Source of the DNA: Antedon bifida
Lineage: Eukaryota > Echinodermata > Crinoidea > Comatulida > Antedonidae
Direction: 5' to 3'
DNA length: 64,000 nucleotides
Assembly: GCA_963402885.1 (NCBI GenBank)
Contig: OY727095.1
Coordinates: 6,329,001 to 6,393,000, forward strand
Shown here: one piece after another, positions 1 to 13,100 of the stretch
How the letters are laid out: every line of letters begins with the position of its first letter
Position numbering within the stretch: the first letter of the stretch is position 1
The notes under the pieces: generated by a model
The model's input: only the letters and a program-made list of their open reading frames with translations
Told to the model about the DNA's origin: nothing
The model's database searches: none
Position numbers and translations under genes: made by a program

Positions 1-915
1 ACCAACAGACTAGGATGGTCTCTGAGAAAACAAATGGAAGAAATTTTCACACTGCGTATAATATGATAAATATGAAACTTGGCTAGTTTTCACAACAAAT
101 AAAACACAGCACGCCAAACAGAAATGATTTGATTTTTTGATAGAATTGTAAAAAGAATTTGGAGTGCATCCGTATCAGTACTATAACTTGACAGAATTAA
201 AGTGCTTTTTTTTGATTAGTTACCAATTGTGCATTGGGCTAAAAGTTTGGATTTTATTAATCTACCGGTTAGAACACAGAATGTGAACAATTCCATCAAA
301 TAAGTTTTGGTGAAAATGTGATTTTGTTTATATACCATGTTTACTCGCTCTGCAACAGAATACATCCTCTGTTTAATGAAATAAAAAGAAATGCGTTTTA
401 CAGTTATGAAATCTTGTTATCAACCAACAACAACACCTACCAAGCAGATTAGACACATTGAGCTTCTTTTAAAAGCTTTATATTATGCAAATAAATTACA
501 AAACTTGTAACAGATTATACAAGCAAAAGCCTCAAGCCAATAAAGACAGACAAAGATAGCCTGCCAGCATTTCACAACTAGAGTACAGTTACAAATTATA
601 TGCAAGAATATGGTCATATGGTATGTTGTAAAATGTGGGATCTTACAATGTTGGAAAAAACAGATGTCTACTTCTGATCACAAAACATTTTGAAGAACCT
701 ATCATATCATCGGGCAACTGTGATGCAACTTACAGAACCTTTGGTATAATACTTAGATATGTATTTGATGAATTTTCTGCTCAGAAGGGTAAATTATTGT
801 TTGATTTGTACCCAATAGTACTGCAACAACCTTCATGAAACCTGCAACTTCTCTCTACAAATTGTCACCTGTCTGTGAATACACATCATACTTGTAATTG
901 AAACAAAATAATTAC
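1..915 (-). other. Partial intron 17 of the RasGAP gene
   Basis: The bases left of exon 17 carry no segment that continues the expected coiled-coil frame after a usable AG acceptor. Short open frames here have no recognisable product. I see no clear repeat. The intron is therefore longer than 915 bases. Confidence 0.7.
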
Positions 916-1118
916 CTTGATATAATGTTCTTAATTTGTTGTTCCTTCTCCGTCTGTTGTTTGTGTATCTGTACTTGGTTTTCTCTTGCTTTTCCTTCCA
1001 TCTCTGCGATGGCAGCATTAGCTTTCTTTTCCTCTTCTTCCAACTTTTGTTTCGTCTCGTGGAGCTCAAGCATGACCTCGTCCAATTTCTTATTTAGTAC
1101 TTGTATTTCTTGTTCATA
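916..1118 (-). CDS. Exon 17 of the RasGAP gene: C-terminal coiled coil, not the last exon
   Basis: Acceptor TCTTTCACCAG|TATGAA, donor TCAAG|GTAATT; phase 0 in, phase 2 out; residues 1276-1342. It begins [15 protein letters not shown], as RASAL2 does with YEQEI, and runs as one charged heptad-like helix to IKNIISR, which matches the family's MKSIISRLM. Vertebrate proteins go on with LM.VEEEL and a C-terminal tail. I find no fitting acceptor and coil in 1-915, so the last exon(s) lie left of the window. Confidence 0.94.
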
Positions 1119-4100
1119 CTGGTGAAAGAAAAAATTAATTTATGATAAGATGCTAGAAAATATGTAATGTTAACATTAGGAATGCTAACTATTCTTTGTT
1201 AAAGTTGAATTTGAGTTGTTAAATATGAATTTATATCAACATACCTCTGTTGGTGATTTCCCCTCCGTCTGTATTTTCTTCTCCGTTGTTGAATTCGATT
1301 CAAATTCTAACTTGAATTGATTACTGAACGATGGTGAATTGACCAATATCTTGCCACTGTCATTTGACGATGACGTGATGGAAGAGATACTGGATGAAGG
1401 CGTCACAGAACGATTCTTAGCATCTTGAAGAATAAAAGCATTACTTCTGATAGAGCTAACTGGACTGACGACAGGCGTGGTGTGGGGTGAATCCGGTACG
1501 GGAGTGGTTGTCCGTGATGATGATGCAGATGAGTTGGCTTTGACAGGCTTCTTAGCGTATTGCGTAAGGATATGTTTTCGAAATGGATAAATGGTCGTTG
1601 GACTTGCGAGTGGTTGAATGTGTGAATTTCTAGGTAATGATGAAGTACTGCTAGCTGATTGGATGGTTGGTGAAACCATTTCTGCAGATGGAAGTGACGA
1701 TGATCGTTCCAATGATAGCGTTCCCATGAAAAGCTTTGGCTGAACCGGGCTAAGAGGGGCAGCGCTTTGCTTCCCATGATTACTGCTGGTTTTTGGTAAC
1801 GGAAGAGTGTGGGATTCCCAGATGGGTGATAATGGAGATTCGGCGGAAGAACCAGATCTAGAATGAGGCTGAGCTGTAACTGGCGATGGCGGACCAATGG
1901 ATGATGCTGATTTACTCTTACCGAGTGCTCGTTGGAAATGATGTGATTGGGGAGATGGCAGTGTTTCTTCGGAGTCTACATGTTGTAAGCTGATTGACGA
2001 TTCAGCATGGTTATTACCAGATGTGCTAAAATATAGATTATCGTACAATGGCTCCGAATTGCCGCAACTGCTGATATCAGTACTGACTGATGAAGAGGAA
2101 TGTGAAATGACCTTTGAACTTGAACCTGACACAGAGCTGCTGCCAAACTTACTTTGTACATTGATAGCCTTTGATAGGCCAGTACTACTGTGGCTTTCAG
2201 TCCATAATTTATTCATATCTGTGAAGGTATGTGAAAATCTTGAAGCTGCTTTTGGTAAGGTATGGCATTGTGTATGATTGTCCATTGCGGATACTAAACT
2301 ACTACTGGAGTTGACGCCATCGTCTGCTGTCGATGATAGACTCCCATTATGCTCATTTCTGCTACCATTTGACGAGCTGGTACTACTTGTCGCATAGCGT
2401 ACATGTGACCTTGACGAACTGAACTGATAGGCTGGATTTGAAAACGACAAAGCAACAGGTTTTGATTGACCGCCATCTTCTAAACTTACATGAGATGCGT
2501 TCTCATTCATATTCGATTCAGAGACCGTCCTAGATGGTGCAGCCCTTTTTTGCGTATAATGATTGTTCGTATTATTCTCAAACACAAAATCTGAATCGTT
2601 TGAATTTCTCGGTGATCCGTGTTGAATGGCATCCACCAATTTGTTCACCTCCGATGGCATACTTGTTTTCTTATCGCATGCAATGTTATACGGAGGCAGT
2701 GGTTCGACCGATTGGTTCGTAAGATCTGCATCTCGGAAAATATCGTCAAAGCTGTGGGGGCTGCCGTCACACACACTGCTTGGCGTACTGGAATGTTGAT
2801 GTTGGTTTCTGTTCACTTCAATATCTTTGTCTGGATTATCCCGCATCGCGGAGATTCTTCTTAAAATTCCAAATAATACTTCATGCTCATTATGTTGTTC
2901 ACTTTCTTCCACCTTTTTAAAACCAAGAAATTTTTTTTATCAAAAACAAATAAATGAAAGTGAGGCACAAAAGAGTGAAAAAGCAAAACTTTTCTTACTA
3001 TGGGTCTGTTTCTGCTGCATAGTGCCGAATAAACCGTTTATTTCAAAATAGATTATTTTTTTGTATCGACTGCATTTCTGCTCAATTTTAAATCGATGGG
3101 GTGTTTTAACCGCGTTTTTCAGGCTGCCATTTAACCGGTTACTGTAAATTTGTCCTGTTACTGCTGCCAAAAAATTGGGGTTAATTTATTAACACAGTTT
3201 TCAACCGGTTATTTTTATGCAGCAGAAGACCTATATTACCCCCACCCCACTTTCTTCCTAAATGACAAGTTCAAACTTACTTGAGATGGCAACAAAGTAT
3301 CTTCTAGAATTTTATGAAGAATACCAAGTTTACGTCCAAGATCAACATAACCATCAAACTTTACAATATTTCCATTCTTGTTGTCATTCTAAAATAAGAA
3401 AATATTTGAGTTTAAATCAAATTAAATTGTATCTATTGACTAGTTTAATGTTAAAAATGATAATTTTCTATGAACTTACTGATATTTCAGACAGAAAACA
3501 CCTCATGTTACTCCACTCTCTTTCTAAGAATTCATTCATGAAATCCATATAATGTTCTTTAGCACCAAAACTAGGAAAGAAAGATTATTTTTATTCATTA
3601 ATTACATAGATATAAATGTAACCTGCGACTTGCAACTTACTGAGTAACAACTTTCTTCTCCCCTAAAGGCCAATTTACACAGACAAGCAGTAACAGTAAG
3701 CTGAAAAACCTGCGGAACTTGTCCCACGCAAAATCTATATCTATTCTGAAATTAGGAAACCACCTGTCTGCTCTGCATTGTGTGTACACGGTCATAAGGA
3801 ATAACATAGATTCTATATTTGTATTACCGTTACCACTTGTCTGTGTAAATTGGCCTTTAGGGTGTCTTTATGTCGGACAGCTGCCACCAAACAGCGCTCA
3901 TTTGTCTGAGGCCGAGCTCAATTTGTATAAAAACTAATTTTATTAGATAATTAAGGAGGAAGGACTTGATATATTTATATAATATGTTTCAAATGTAAAT
4001 TAAACTAACCTTGTAAAATTTGCTAAGGCCTGTATGGTTTTTGTGATGAGGGTTAGCGTCCTGGCCTTCTTCACGTTAGGGTACTCCTGAATAAGGTCAA

Positions 4101-7100
4101 ATAGACTGGGCGACATGATAGCTGGGGTCAAGAATCGTAAGAAGATACAAGCACTGTCAAAAGGAAAAAAGAACAATTTCTTTAAAATACATTCTTAAAG
4201 TGACAAAAATAGACAAAAAAATAATAAAGATGTATTGCCCTCATAGACAAAATATGAACAAATAATGATTTCACTTATATCATAAAGAGACGAAATAAGG
4301 ATTTTCTGGAAAATAATTTTAAAAATACAAAATTAAAAACTATTATGTGTCATTAAAATGGCATATCCAACAAAAAAAATAGAAAACTAAATTTTTATTT
4401 TTAAAAATAAGAAATTATTACCTAATTAAACGGTCACTCAAATCTGGTTTATTTTTCACCTCTGTGAAGTGGGTTCGAATCCTGTGAAACACTTCTTTTA
4501 AGTCACTTGGAAAGATGTTTGTAGAATTGATAATCTTGCCATAAATCATTTCACAAAACATCATCAAATCCTTCTGGTTCTTTTCTAAATCAACACCTTG
4601 CTGCGGACATTTTGATGGATCAACCTAGAGCAAGACAAGACAAAAGAAAACATGTTAATGAAATCAATCTGTGTTATTATAATTCATCAAACACAATGTA
4701 CAAACAATATTACAATAGTACCAATGAGTGGCAAAATTCCCATAACAAAAACAGAACATACAGAAACAAATTAGTTTAAATATGGTTCTCATAATTCTTT
4801 TTAATAATTTGATTCAAATGTTTTTATCTTTCAATGTAAAGCTATCAAATTCAGCATAAGACAAAAATTCCATGCCAGTAGCTAAGTAATCTCCAAATAA
4901 TAATTAAATTTAAACCGTCATGGAAATTTTATTTAAATTATTTTAAATATTAACATACCTCACACGATTCCTCGGATTCATAAATATTGACTACAAAATC
5001 TCCTAGTGTGTCTTGTAAATACTTTCCACCAATCAGCTTCATGTATGCTTCCATCGATTTGGTTGCCATGGAGTTAGCACGCAAAACATTGTTTTCATCC
5101 TCTGTAAAATTGAAGTATGATAATTTATATATGTACCAATTAAATTTGAACCATTTTATAAAAGCCCCAGTGGTCTAATGGTAGGATGTCTGCATATTAA
5201 GCAGAAGGTTCCGGGTTTGAATCTTTACTCATCTTCACCATTAATTTCCAGTGTATCATTGGAAGAACATGTCAAATTAATAGTTTTTACTAAAAAATGC
5301 CATTCAATAACCCGGACAAGAGTAAAGCTCTGTCTACACTATCAAACTAGTTTGAAAAAAAAGTGTGATGTGCCCGAATATAGTAGCGGTATGCCCAAAT
5401 ATGGTAGTGATATGACATCATGTCCATGAATGTTGAATAGAAAAAATAAAGAAAGGAAATCTTACTTTCTTGCTCCGATTCTTGAATAACCATCTGCGTA
5501 AGAAAATCCTTGACAATTCCAAGACTATGCAACACCGCCACCAACGATGTCGCAATCTCTTCCTTAGCTTTGGCTTGTATTGTTTGTAGACTTCCGCAAA
5601 GATCCAATGCGTTGCTTTTTAAATACTGTATACAAAAAAGATATTTTACCAGTCTGGATTAACAATGGAAAGAGCGCAGCTAAGTACGTATATTTATATA
5701 TGGTTTTTAGTGTCTCAACACTGTCTTAAACTCTGTCTACACTATCAAACTTTATGTGAAAAATGTGATGTGCCCATATATGGACATGATTATGTCCTAT
5801 CACTCCCATATTTGAGCATATCACTACCATATTTGGGCACATCACACCTTTTTATCAAACTAGTTTGATAGTGTAGACAGAACTTAATTCTTTCAGTCTT
5901 AATCCTTGAATCCTTATTATATCATAATTTTATTGAGCATTACAAATTGTTTTTATTCATATTACCACTGATGATTAAATGTTCATTAAATTGAATTTCT
6001 TCATTATTATACTATAGACATGAAAATATTAAACGAATAAACTCGACGAACCTCAATAAATTCTGCATACTGTTGAAGTGGAAGAATGTCAATACATTGA
6101 TACGTTGCCTTAAGGCGTATAGAGGGCGTTTCGTTACTCTTAGGTGTAGTCACGTCATACCTACAAAATAGAAATGTTTATAAATAGATATAAAGCGATA
6201 CAAAGGTAGAGTATTGCATGTTATATTTCAATAACCTATTTTAATATATTTATTTTAATATATATGTGTGTTGTTCTTCCATATTTATAAAGGTTTAACA
6301 ATTTAACTTTATGCGTTGGTTTGAGCAAATTACATTTTTGAGGTTAATAAAAAATGTTTACTGGCTTACCTGTGTTCAACTGTTGTGCCTTTTAAATCTA
6401 TCATTGGTATTTGAATGTAACCTGTAAGAAAAAAAAAATAAGACATTACTCTATGGGTCAACAAAGGGTCATGTGTTAATATGTTAATAGTAACTGTTAT
6501 GCTAAAATGTAACAACATTGCTTAGAGATATAACATTCATTTTATGAGATGCTGAAATATTCGTTTTCAAATTATTTTGATATTAAACAAGTGCCGAAAT
6601 AGGCTCAATATAACCCACATGGGTCACACAAATGATTTTGCACAAATTATCTGCGAAATGGGTGATAATTGAGAGCGCCCTCTTGGGATCTCGCTAATGT
6701 TTTTTCGTGTTAGCTTGAGAAACTCAAGAAGAACGTTATGAGTCAATAGTTGATTGTTATCTGTCTCATAAAAATGATTTTCGATAGATAGGTGAAAGGA
6801 AACTAGAACAAGTTGAATTTAAATTGACCTTAATCATAATCAGGTCAAAGTCAAAATAAAAACAAGAAGATCTAGCAAACTATTTATACAAAAATCTTTT
6901 AAAAACATCACAATTGTCACACACACTGTTTAAAAGGCTGAATCATTATTATCCACTGTAATAATGATTTAAATAGTTATCTACACTTGGGGGATAATCA
7001 CTTGTTGTGATTGTCATTTTGTTTTGTTACAATTGTAAATCAATTTAAAATGTAAGATTTAAATACAATGTTATCATTGATATACAAGTAATAAAAATGA

Positions 7101-10100
7101 ATGCTGTACAGTAATTGTAAATAAAAATCATATATATATAATTCTCCAATTTTGAGAAATATATTTATGCATTAAATTCTAAGAAAAGTTTTGATTTTAA
7201 AATAATTACTCTGTGACTGCCTCCGTCCCCTAAAGATATTAAGTGAATTTAACGGCTTATAGCAATCACGCGTTAGTGGTTCATAAATCAAGCCTACGCC
7301 GCCGACAACTAACTTAAGTATCATCTCCATCCTACACACCTAATCACTGTTAATACCAAACAAGGTTACAGTCACTAACTCAATTAAATCTGAACCACTT
7401 TAAACATGGCCTAGGCATTGCAAATAACCATAAACAGTAGATATAATAATCATTAAGCGTGATAATAATACTTGAGGTGGTTTAACACGGTGACGGTGGC
7501 GGGGAAAGCACCCGACAGGTTGGCTCAATTACTAATCTCTAATGACAGATATTATAGGGTCATTCGTAGTGCCACGGTTAAGGCCAAAAATAAACACCTC
7601 TCAAAATTAATTGCTGTAATCAATTTTCAGAATTTTTCAGGATATATGAATTTGGAATGCTTAAAAAATTGACTGTGTAGTTAGAAAACAGATGAAAATT
7701 ATCTATACTAGCAAAGATAGATAACCTATTAGTTATGTTAGTTTAGTTGTTACATCATTGCTAAAACTTAATTTCATTTAAATGTCATCAAGAAATATTC
7801 ATTTTCAAATTATTTTGATATAAACAAGTGCTGAAATAGGCTCAATATAACCCACATGGGCCACACAAATTATTTTGCACAAATTATCTGCGAAATGGGT
7901 GATAATTGAGAGCGCCCTTTTGGGATCTAGCTAATGTTTTTTTTTTGTGCTAGCTTGAGAAATAATAACATTTTCTTCCATAACATTATTAGAACAACAA
8001 TTTTTCCTCAATAAGTTTTAGTTTTCTACTATGTAAGTGATTCATACAGTGTTACTGGAGCAGTTAATTCAAACAAACAAACACGGGGGACGTGGGAAGG
8101 TCACAATCAGGTAAGAACACGGCCTAACAACGAGACAGAATAACTGCAGAAATGTCCCACCTGATCATACAGAAACATGATTACGAAATGTGCCAAGAAT
8201 AAAAAGTGAAGTAAAACGGGGGAAAAAAAGTATGGATAGAAAAAGTACAGATAATATCTGTATTTACAGGTGTAAAGATGAGAAGATTAAAGTTGTTTAT
8301 AAAATACAAAGATGACTTGCACAAAGCGCATCTGGTTCTACATTTGAACACAATTATCGCGAAAGCGAGAAAATTAGAAACGGGGAGTACTAAACAGGAA
8401 AGAGATTTAGTTTAAAGTGTTATAAATCTTGTAGTATACAAGCATCAAGCCTAGTTCCCACAAGCGTAACGCAAGCGAGTTGACCAATCATAGGCGCCAG
8501 TTGGATGATCCATTGTGATTAGTCAGGTTATATCCTTTGTGTCTTAGGTATAGGTAGAGGACTTTGGTTATGTAGTTGCCACAAAGTGAACACAATGACT
8601 ACCTTATCACAGGTACAGTAGTGCTCCGAGTAAATCGCAGCTTGAAGTTAAAGATATACAGTACAGTACGCCAAACAACTACTTTCCGAAAATATCAAAG
8701 ATTTTTTCAAACTCTGTTTTGCAAAAGAGTGAGGGGAGTTGTAAGGAAATTAGTGGAAGTAAAGTAGTTACACCTGTGTTATCTTAATACAGCAGTATAG
8801 TTGTACTAACAATCACATTTCAATCAATTATTAAAATATACATGTTTACAAAGTCGGTTTTCATGTTAAAATCTTTTCTTCTTTTTAAAGAAAAAGAAAT
8901 AATAGAACAACAAAGGTCTTAAAAAGGTCAGTTAAAAAGTAGTGTTTTTTTATTTTTGGATTTTTTTCTAATGCCCAATAAAATATAAACCTGTTTGAAG
9001 TAAAAATCAGGATATTGAGAAGTGAGTCACGTCATTGGGAATGAGAGATGAAATCAACGTTTAGATGACCCCAACGCTTAACAATATGCTTTTGATTTGA
9101 TATTACGGTTCAAAATCAGGTTAAAAGAACAATATTTGGCAAATACACAAGTATAAACTTAAATAGTATTAAATTAGGTTTCTTACCAACATCTTTCTTC
9201 TTCTTTTTACCGTCTTGTTCACGGAACAAGTGAACCGTTAACGCATGAGTATCAGGAAACGAGCTAAGATAAAATGAAAAAAGTAGTAAAACAAATCGTT
9301 ATTATAAAATAGCAAATTAAAATTTTAAAGAAAAATATTATTGTAATATAGTTTTTGTACTTTTTAAACTATTTGTTTATTCCATTTCATTATTTTAATT
9401 TCTACAAACATACATAGAAACATTGTGTGTAATATAATAAATTACAATAATATAAAACAAAGGTGGATTATACAAATAAGTTCATATAAGTCAGAAAACT
9501 TACCTACCAAAGTAAATAAAACATATTTGTTAAGCTCTGTCTACACTATCAAACTTTATGTGACAAACAAATATGATGTGCACAATGATGTCATATCACT
9601 AGCATATTTGGGCACATCACACTTTTTTTGTAAAACTAGATCACTGACTCAGAGTTTTAGGTTTTAATTATGACAGAAGAAATTAACGAGATAAAATTAT
9701 TTAATTAAATACTTACTCAAGTTTGAACTGTTCACTCCAAAACACTTCTTCGCTTGATTTGTCAATTCCGATTAACGGTTTTGATGTGGTTTTAGCGCAA
9801 AGCTCATCATCCAGAAAAATCTCACAAAAATACCTGGAGGCGGGATAAAAAAATCAACATCAATATTGCTGGAAAGTTTGGAGTTTAATGAACTTTGCGT
9901 CTCATGGAGAAATTAAAAATAGGCAAGACAATAATGAAGATGTATTACATTGTCATAGAGTTCACAAATTAAAATGTAACAAAAGTGACAATTCATAGGT
10001 GACAGTAGGAACAATTGAACAGGAAATTGTCACAAATTATAAACACTGTCACAAAATGACAATGTAATTAAAAAGTGACAATAAGACCAATTTAAGAAAG

Positions 10101-13100
10101 GTTTTGACTGTCAGAAATTGACAAGAGAATCTTGTATGGAGGGCACAAAGTGACATAATAATTACCAATTCTCAAGGGCTTTAAAATGAACACAGAACAG
10201 ACAAGGGTCGCCAGGTGTAAGGGTCTGAACAAAAAGAGGATGTCAATAAAGGGTCACAGAAAGCAACAAATTACAGGGAACAGGTACATACAGTGGGTAA
10301 TAACCTATACCTCTTTCACACCATCTGGCAATCCTCTGGCGGTTAATCACCCACCTGGACAACAACACCTGTATATTGTTTAGTGTGTGCCCCAGTGTGT
10401 GTAAACTTAGTTTTATGTGTGTGATATGAATGTATATTTGTTACATGTACAAACATTTTACTACATTAACTTAATAGCTACTATACCTAGAACTTTCCTT
10501 AGGAGGCCCCAACCTTAATCCAACAAGCTTATAAGTTACTTTCAGGTCCAAACCCTAATCCAACAGGCCTAACCAAACTTAATTCAGGAGGCCCACAACA
10601 TTTGACATGTACTGAATATTATCATCATATGTCCTTATACCTTTTCTTTGAATTTGCTGACAGTTTCTTTGCTTCCATGATCCATAATTGTAAACTACGA
10701 TAGTGTCTTCTTTTATCATCTTTTTCAGGATCAACAGTCCTAAGTATACTGTAAAAATAACAAATATTGTTATTAAATTACTCATGAATGATGGGTAAAT
10801 ATCTAAACAATGAAAGAGCCAACGGACAGGATAAAGAGAAGTTTGAATAAAACAAAAAAGTTATTTATGAATTTTAAAATCATACCTTTCAATCCATTTT
10901 TCTCGTTCACTTGCCGACCTACAAGAATAGAACTTTGACCCTAAACTGGATGTGATCTGAAAGCAATGATCTTGCGCTAGTATACTGCTATGTAGAGGGC
11001 GTATTTGCATGTCATTCGGCATAAGGTCAACGCCAAGCGATGTTTCTGGGTTTAGCAACGAGTCTTGACTTCGAGACGTCTTTAAATGCGGCATCATGCT
11101 AGCTGACCTGTTCAATGAAGTGTGAAAATGAATAATGAAATAAGAAGCTGAATGAGTTTGCAAAATGAGTGACAGGGATTGAAAGAAATAATTTACCATA
11201 ATTATTTAATATAAATGTAAAAGATTTGATTGTGCAATTTCTGTAAAGTGTAATGCGAATTCAGAACACAACGCAAGAAGTGATGATAGTGAATTGTAAG
11301 CCACACGATTCAGTATTTACAAGATCATATCAAAAGTTGAGGAGAAGAAGAATAAGTACATTGTACTAGAGGATCAAAAGGTATAGGACAGGCCTGTAAC
11401 AAAAGCTTCCATGAAAATCACTGCATCTCCTAATCTTTTATTTGTGAAGTTCTTAAATTACCTTTTTAATTTTTCTCTGGATGATACTGGCTTCGCTGAT
11501 GGCCTTCGTTTAACTCTTTTTGATAAATTCTTTAATGTATTCTGTAAAAAAAAGGTTAAAGAAATGAAATTAAAACAATTTATAATACAATATATTTTCA
11601 AAATAGCAGAATCAGAAAATTTGTTAAACACTGTGAAATATAAGAATTACCAAAAGGGTGATTTAAGCAAGGCAATGTTTTTTTTCCAATTTGGAGCATA
11701 ATCTTAAATTCAAACACAACTGAAGTATATGTTATGGCATACTACATCATATACCAGTGGTGCATTATGTGTCAGGTTGTACAGTATTTGATACCTTAGG
11801 GTGGGCTGCTACACATGTTCATAATTATCATCTATTTCTCATATATCTTTCATTGCTATAGATTTGGGTTACATCATGAAATTGAAAGTAACTACAAATC
11901 AACTTTAGTCATGATACAGGGGTTATACAGCCAGGTGCACTCCCAGGGGCTTGCTGTAGTCAAACTAGGGTTCTGTACTCCATAGTATCAGGCCTGGCTG
12001 TCTGTCCAGGCCAGCTTTGAACAGACTGGATGCATTGACCTAATTGTGCAACAAATACTTATAATTCTAAGATAAATTTATGTAGAAAAAGTATATGAAT
12101 CTGATAAAACAGAAAAAATATAAGTCTGATTTAAAAAATGGATAAAAAATGAATATTTCTGCAAAAATACATTAGTGATGTAGGAATAGAATAGCTGTTG
12201 TTTATGGGCAGTATTAAACCTAATAAAAGAACGCTTTTTAAAAAGAGATAATATCATACAGTATTTCCTTAGAGGAACCCGATGCATCTGGATACAATAT
12301 CAAATACTGGTAAGATTTAATTATGAGAATAAATTATATAACTTATAGAAAAATTATCTTTTCTGCCCAAGGCCACACACAAAGGGGCTGAAGTACTTTA
12401 AACATCACATCATCCTTCTCTCAACACAATTAAATCATCTCTTCACGTTAAATGCATCCCAGGTTGTAAAACGCTTCAATAGGACACAGAATCAATAAAT
12501 ATGCTATGCTTCCGTGACCATATCCGAGATTGTCCCGATAAAGCAGTGTTTACAGAGGTAGCAACGAGCCAGGGAACTTGTAAAACGAGACAGCATGGTA
12601 GTGGCTGTCCAGGGTACAATATCAACAATGCTGGATTTTATTAGAAGTGACAACAACAGGGTGATGGAATCTTTAACAGGATGGGTCGTGAAGCCATCTT
12701 TATGAGAGTCTCTGATTATTTGGTTTTTAACAGTTTATTTTTATAATGTTTATACGGGATATATATTCGTGAACTTAAATAAACTTGCTATTACTTTTTT
12801 GTTTAACTTTAAAGAAAGTATCTATTATACTGAACTGGAATAGAAAGGAACAACTCAATTTTTATACTTATTGAAAAACATTATAACATTGATTTCTTAG
12901 CCAAGTTGTTTTGTACAGTATGTCAGCTTTTATTCCACATTATCTGTCCTTGTTTATTTGAAAGACAAATGTTTCAACGCAAGCGTTTTTGTGATTATTT
13001 ACTTAACGATATTACTTAATACCAGAAAAACAAGCTATATGTGAAAATCTGCAATCGAATACGCAAATTACTAATAGTTAAAAAATAAATAGGTTAAATA

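Noticed and set aside
1-915. Last coding exon of the RasGAP gene
   Set aside because: No AG acceptor followed by a frame that continues the coil in phase 2; the one tried (near 730) meets a stop after three codons.
1403-1897. 164-codon minus-strand frame inside exon 16
   Set aside because: Shadow of the true frame, which has the family motifs and matching splice phases at both ends.
5164-5237. Functional tRNA gene
   Set aside because: The anticodon arm pairs but the acceptor and T stems do not, and the loop would give an ATT anticodon. A SINE head or pseudogene fits better.
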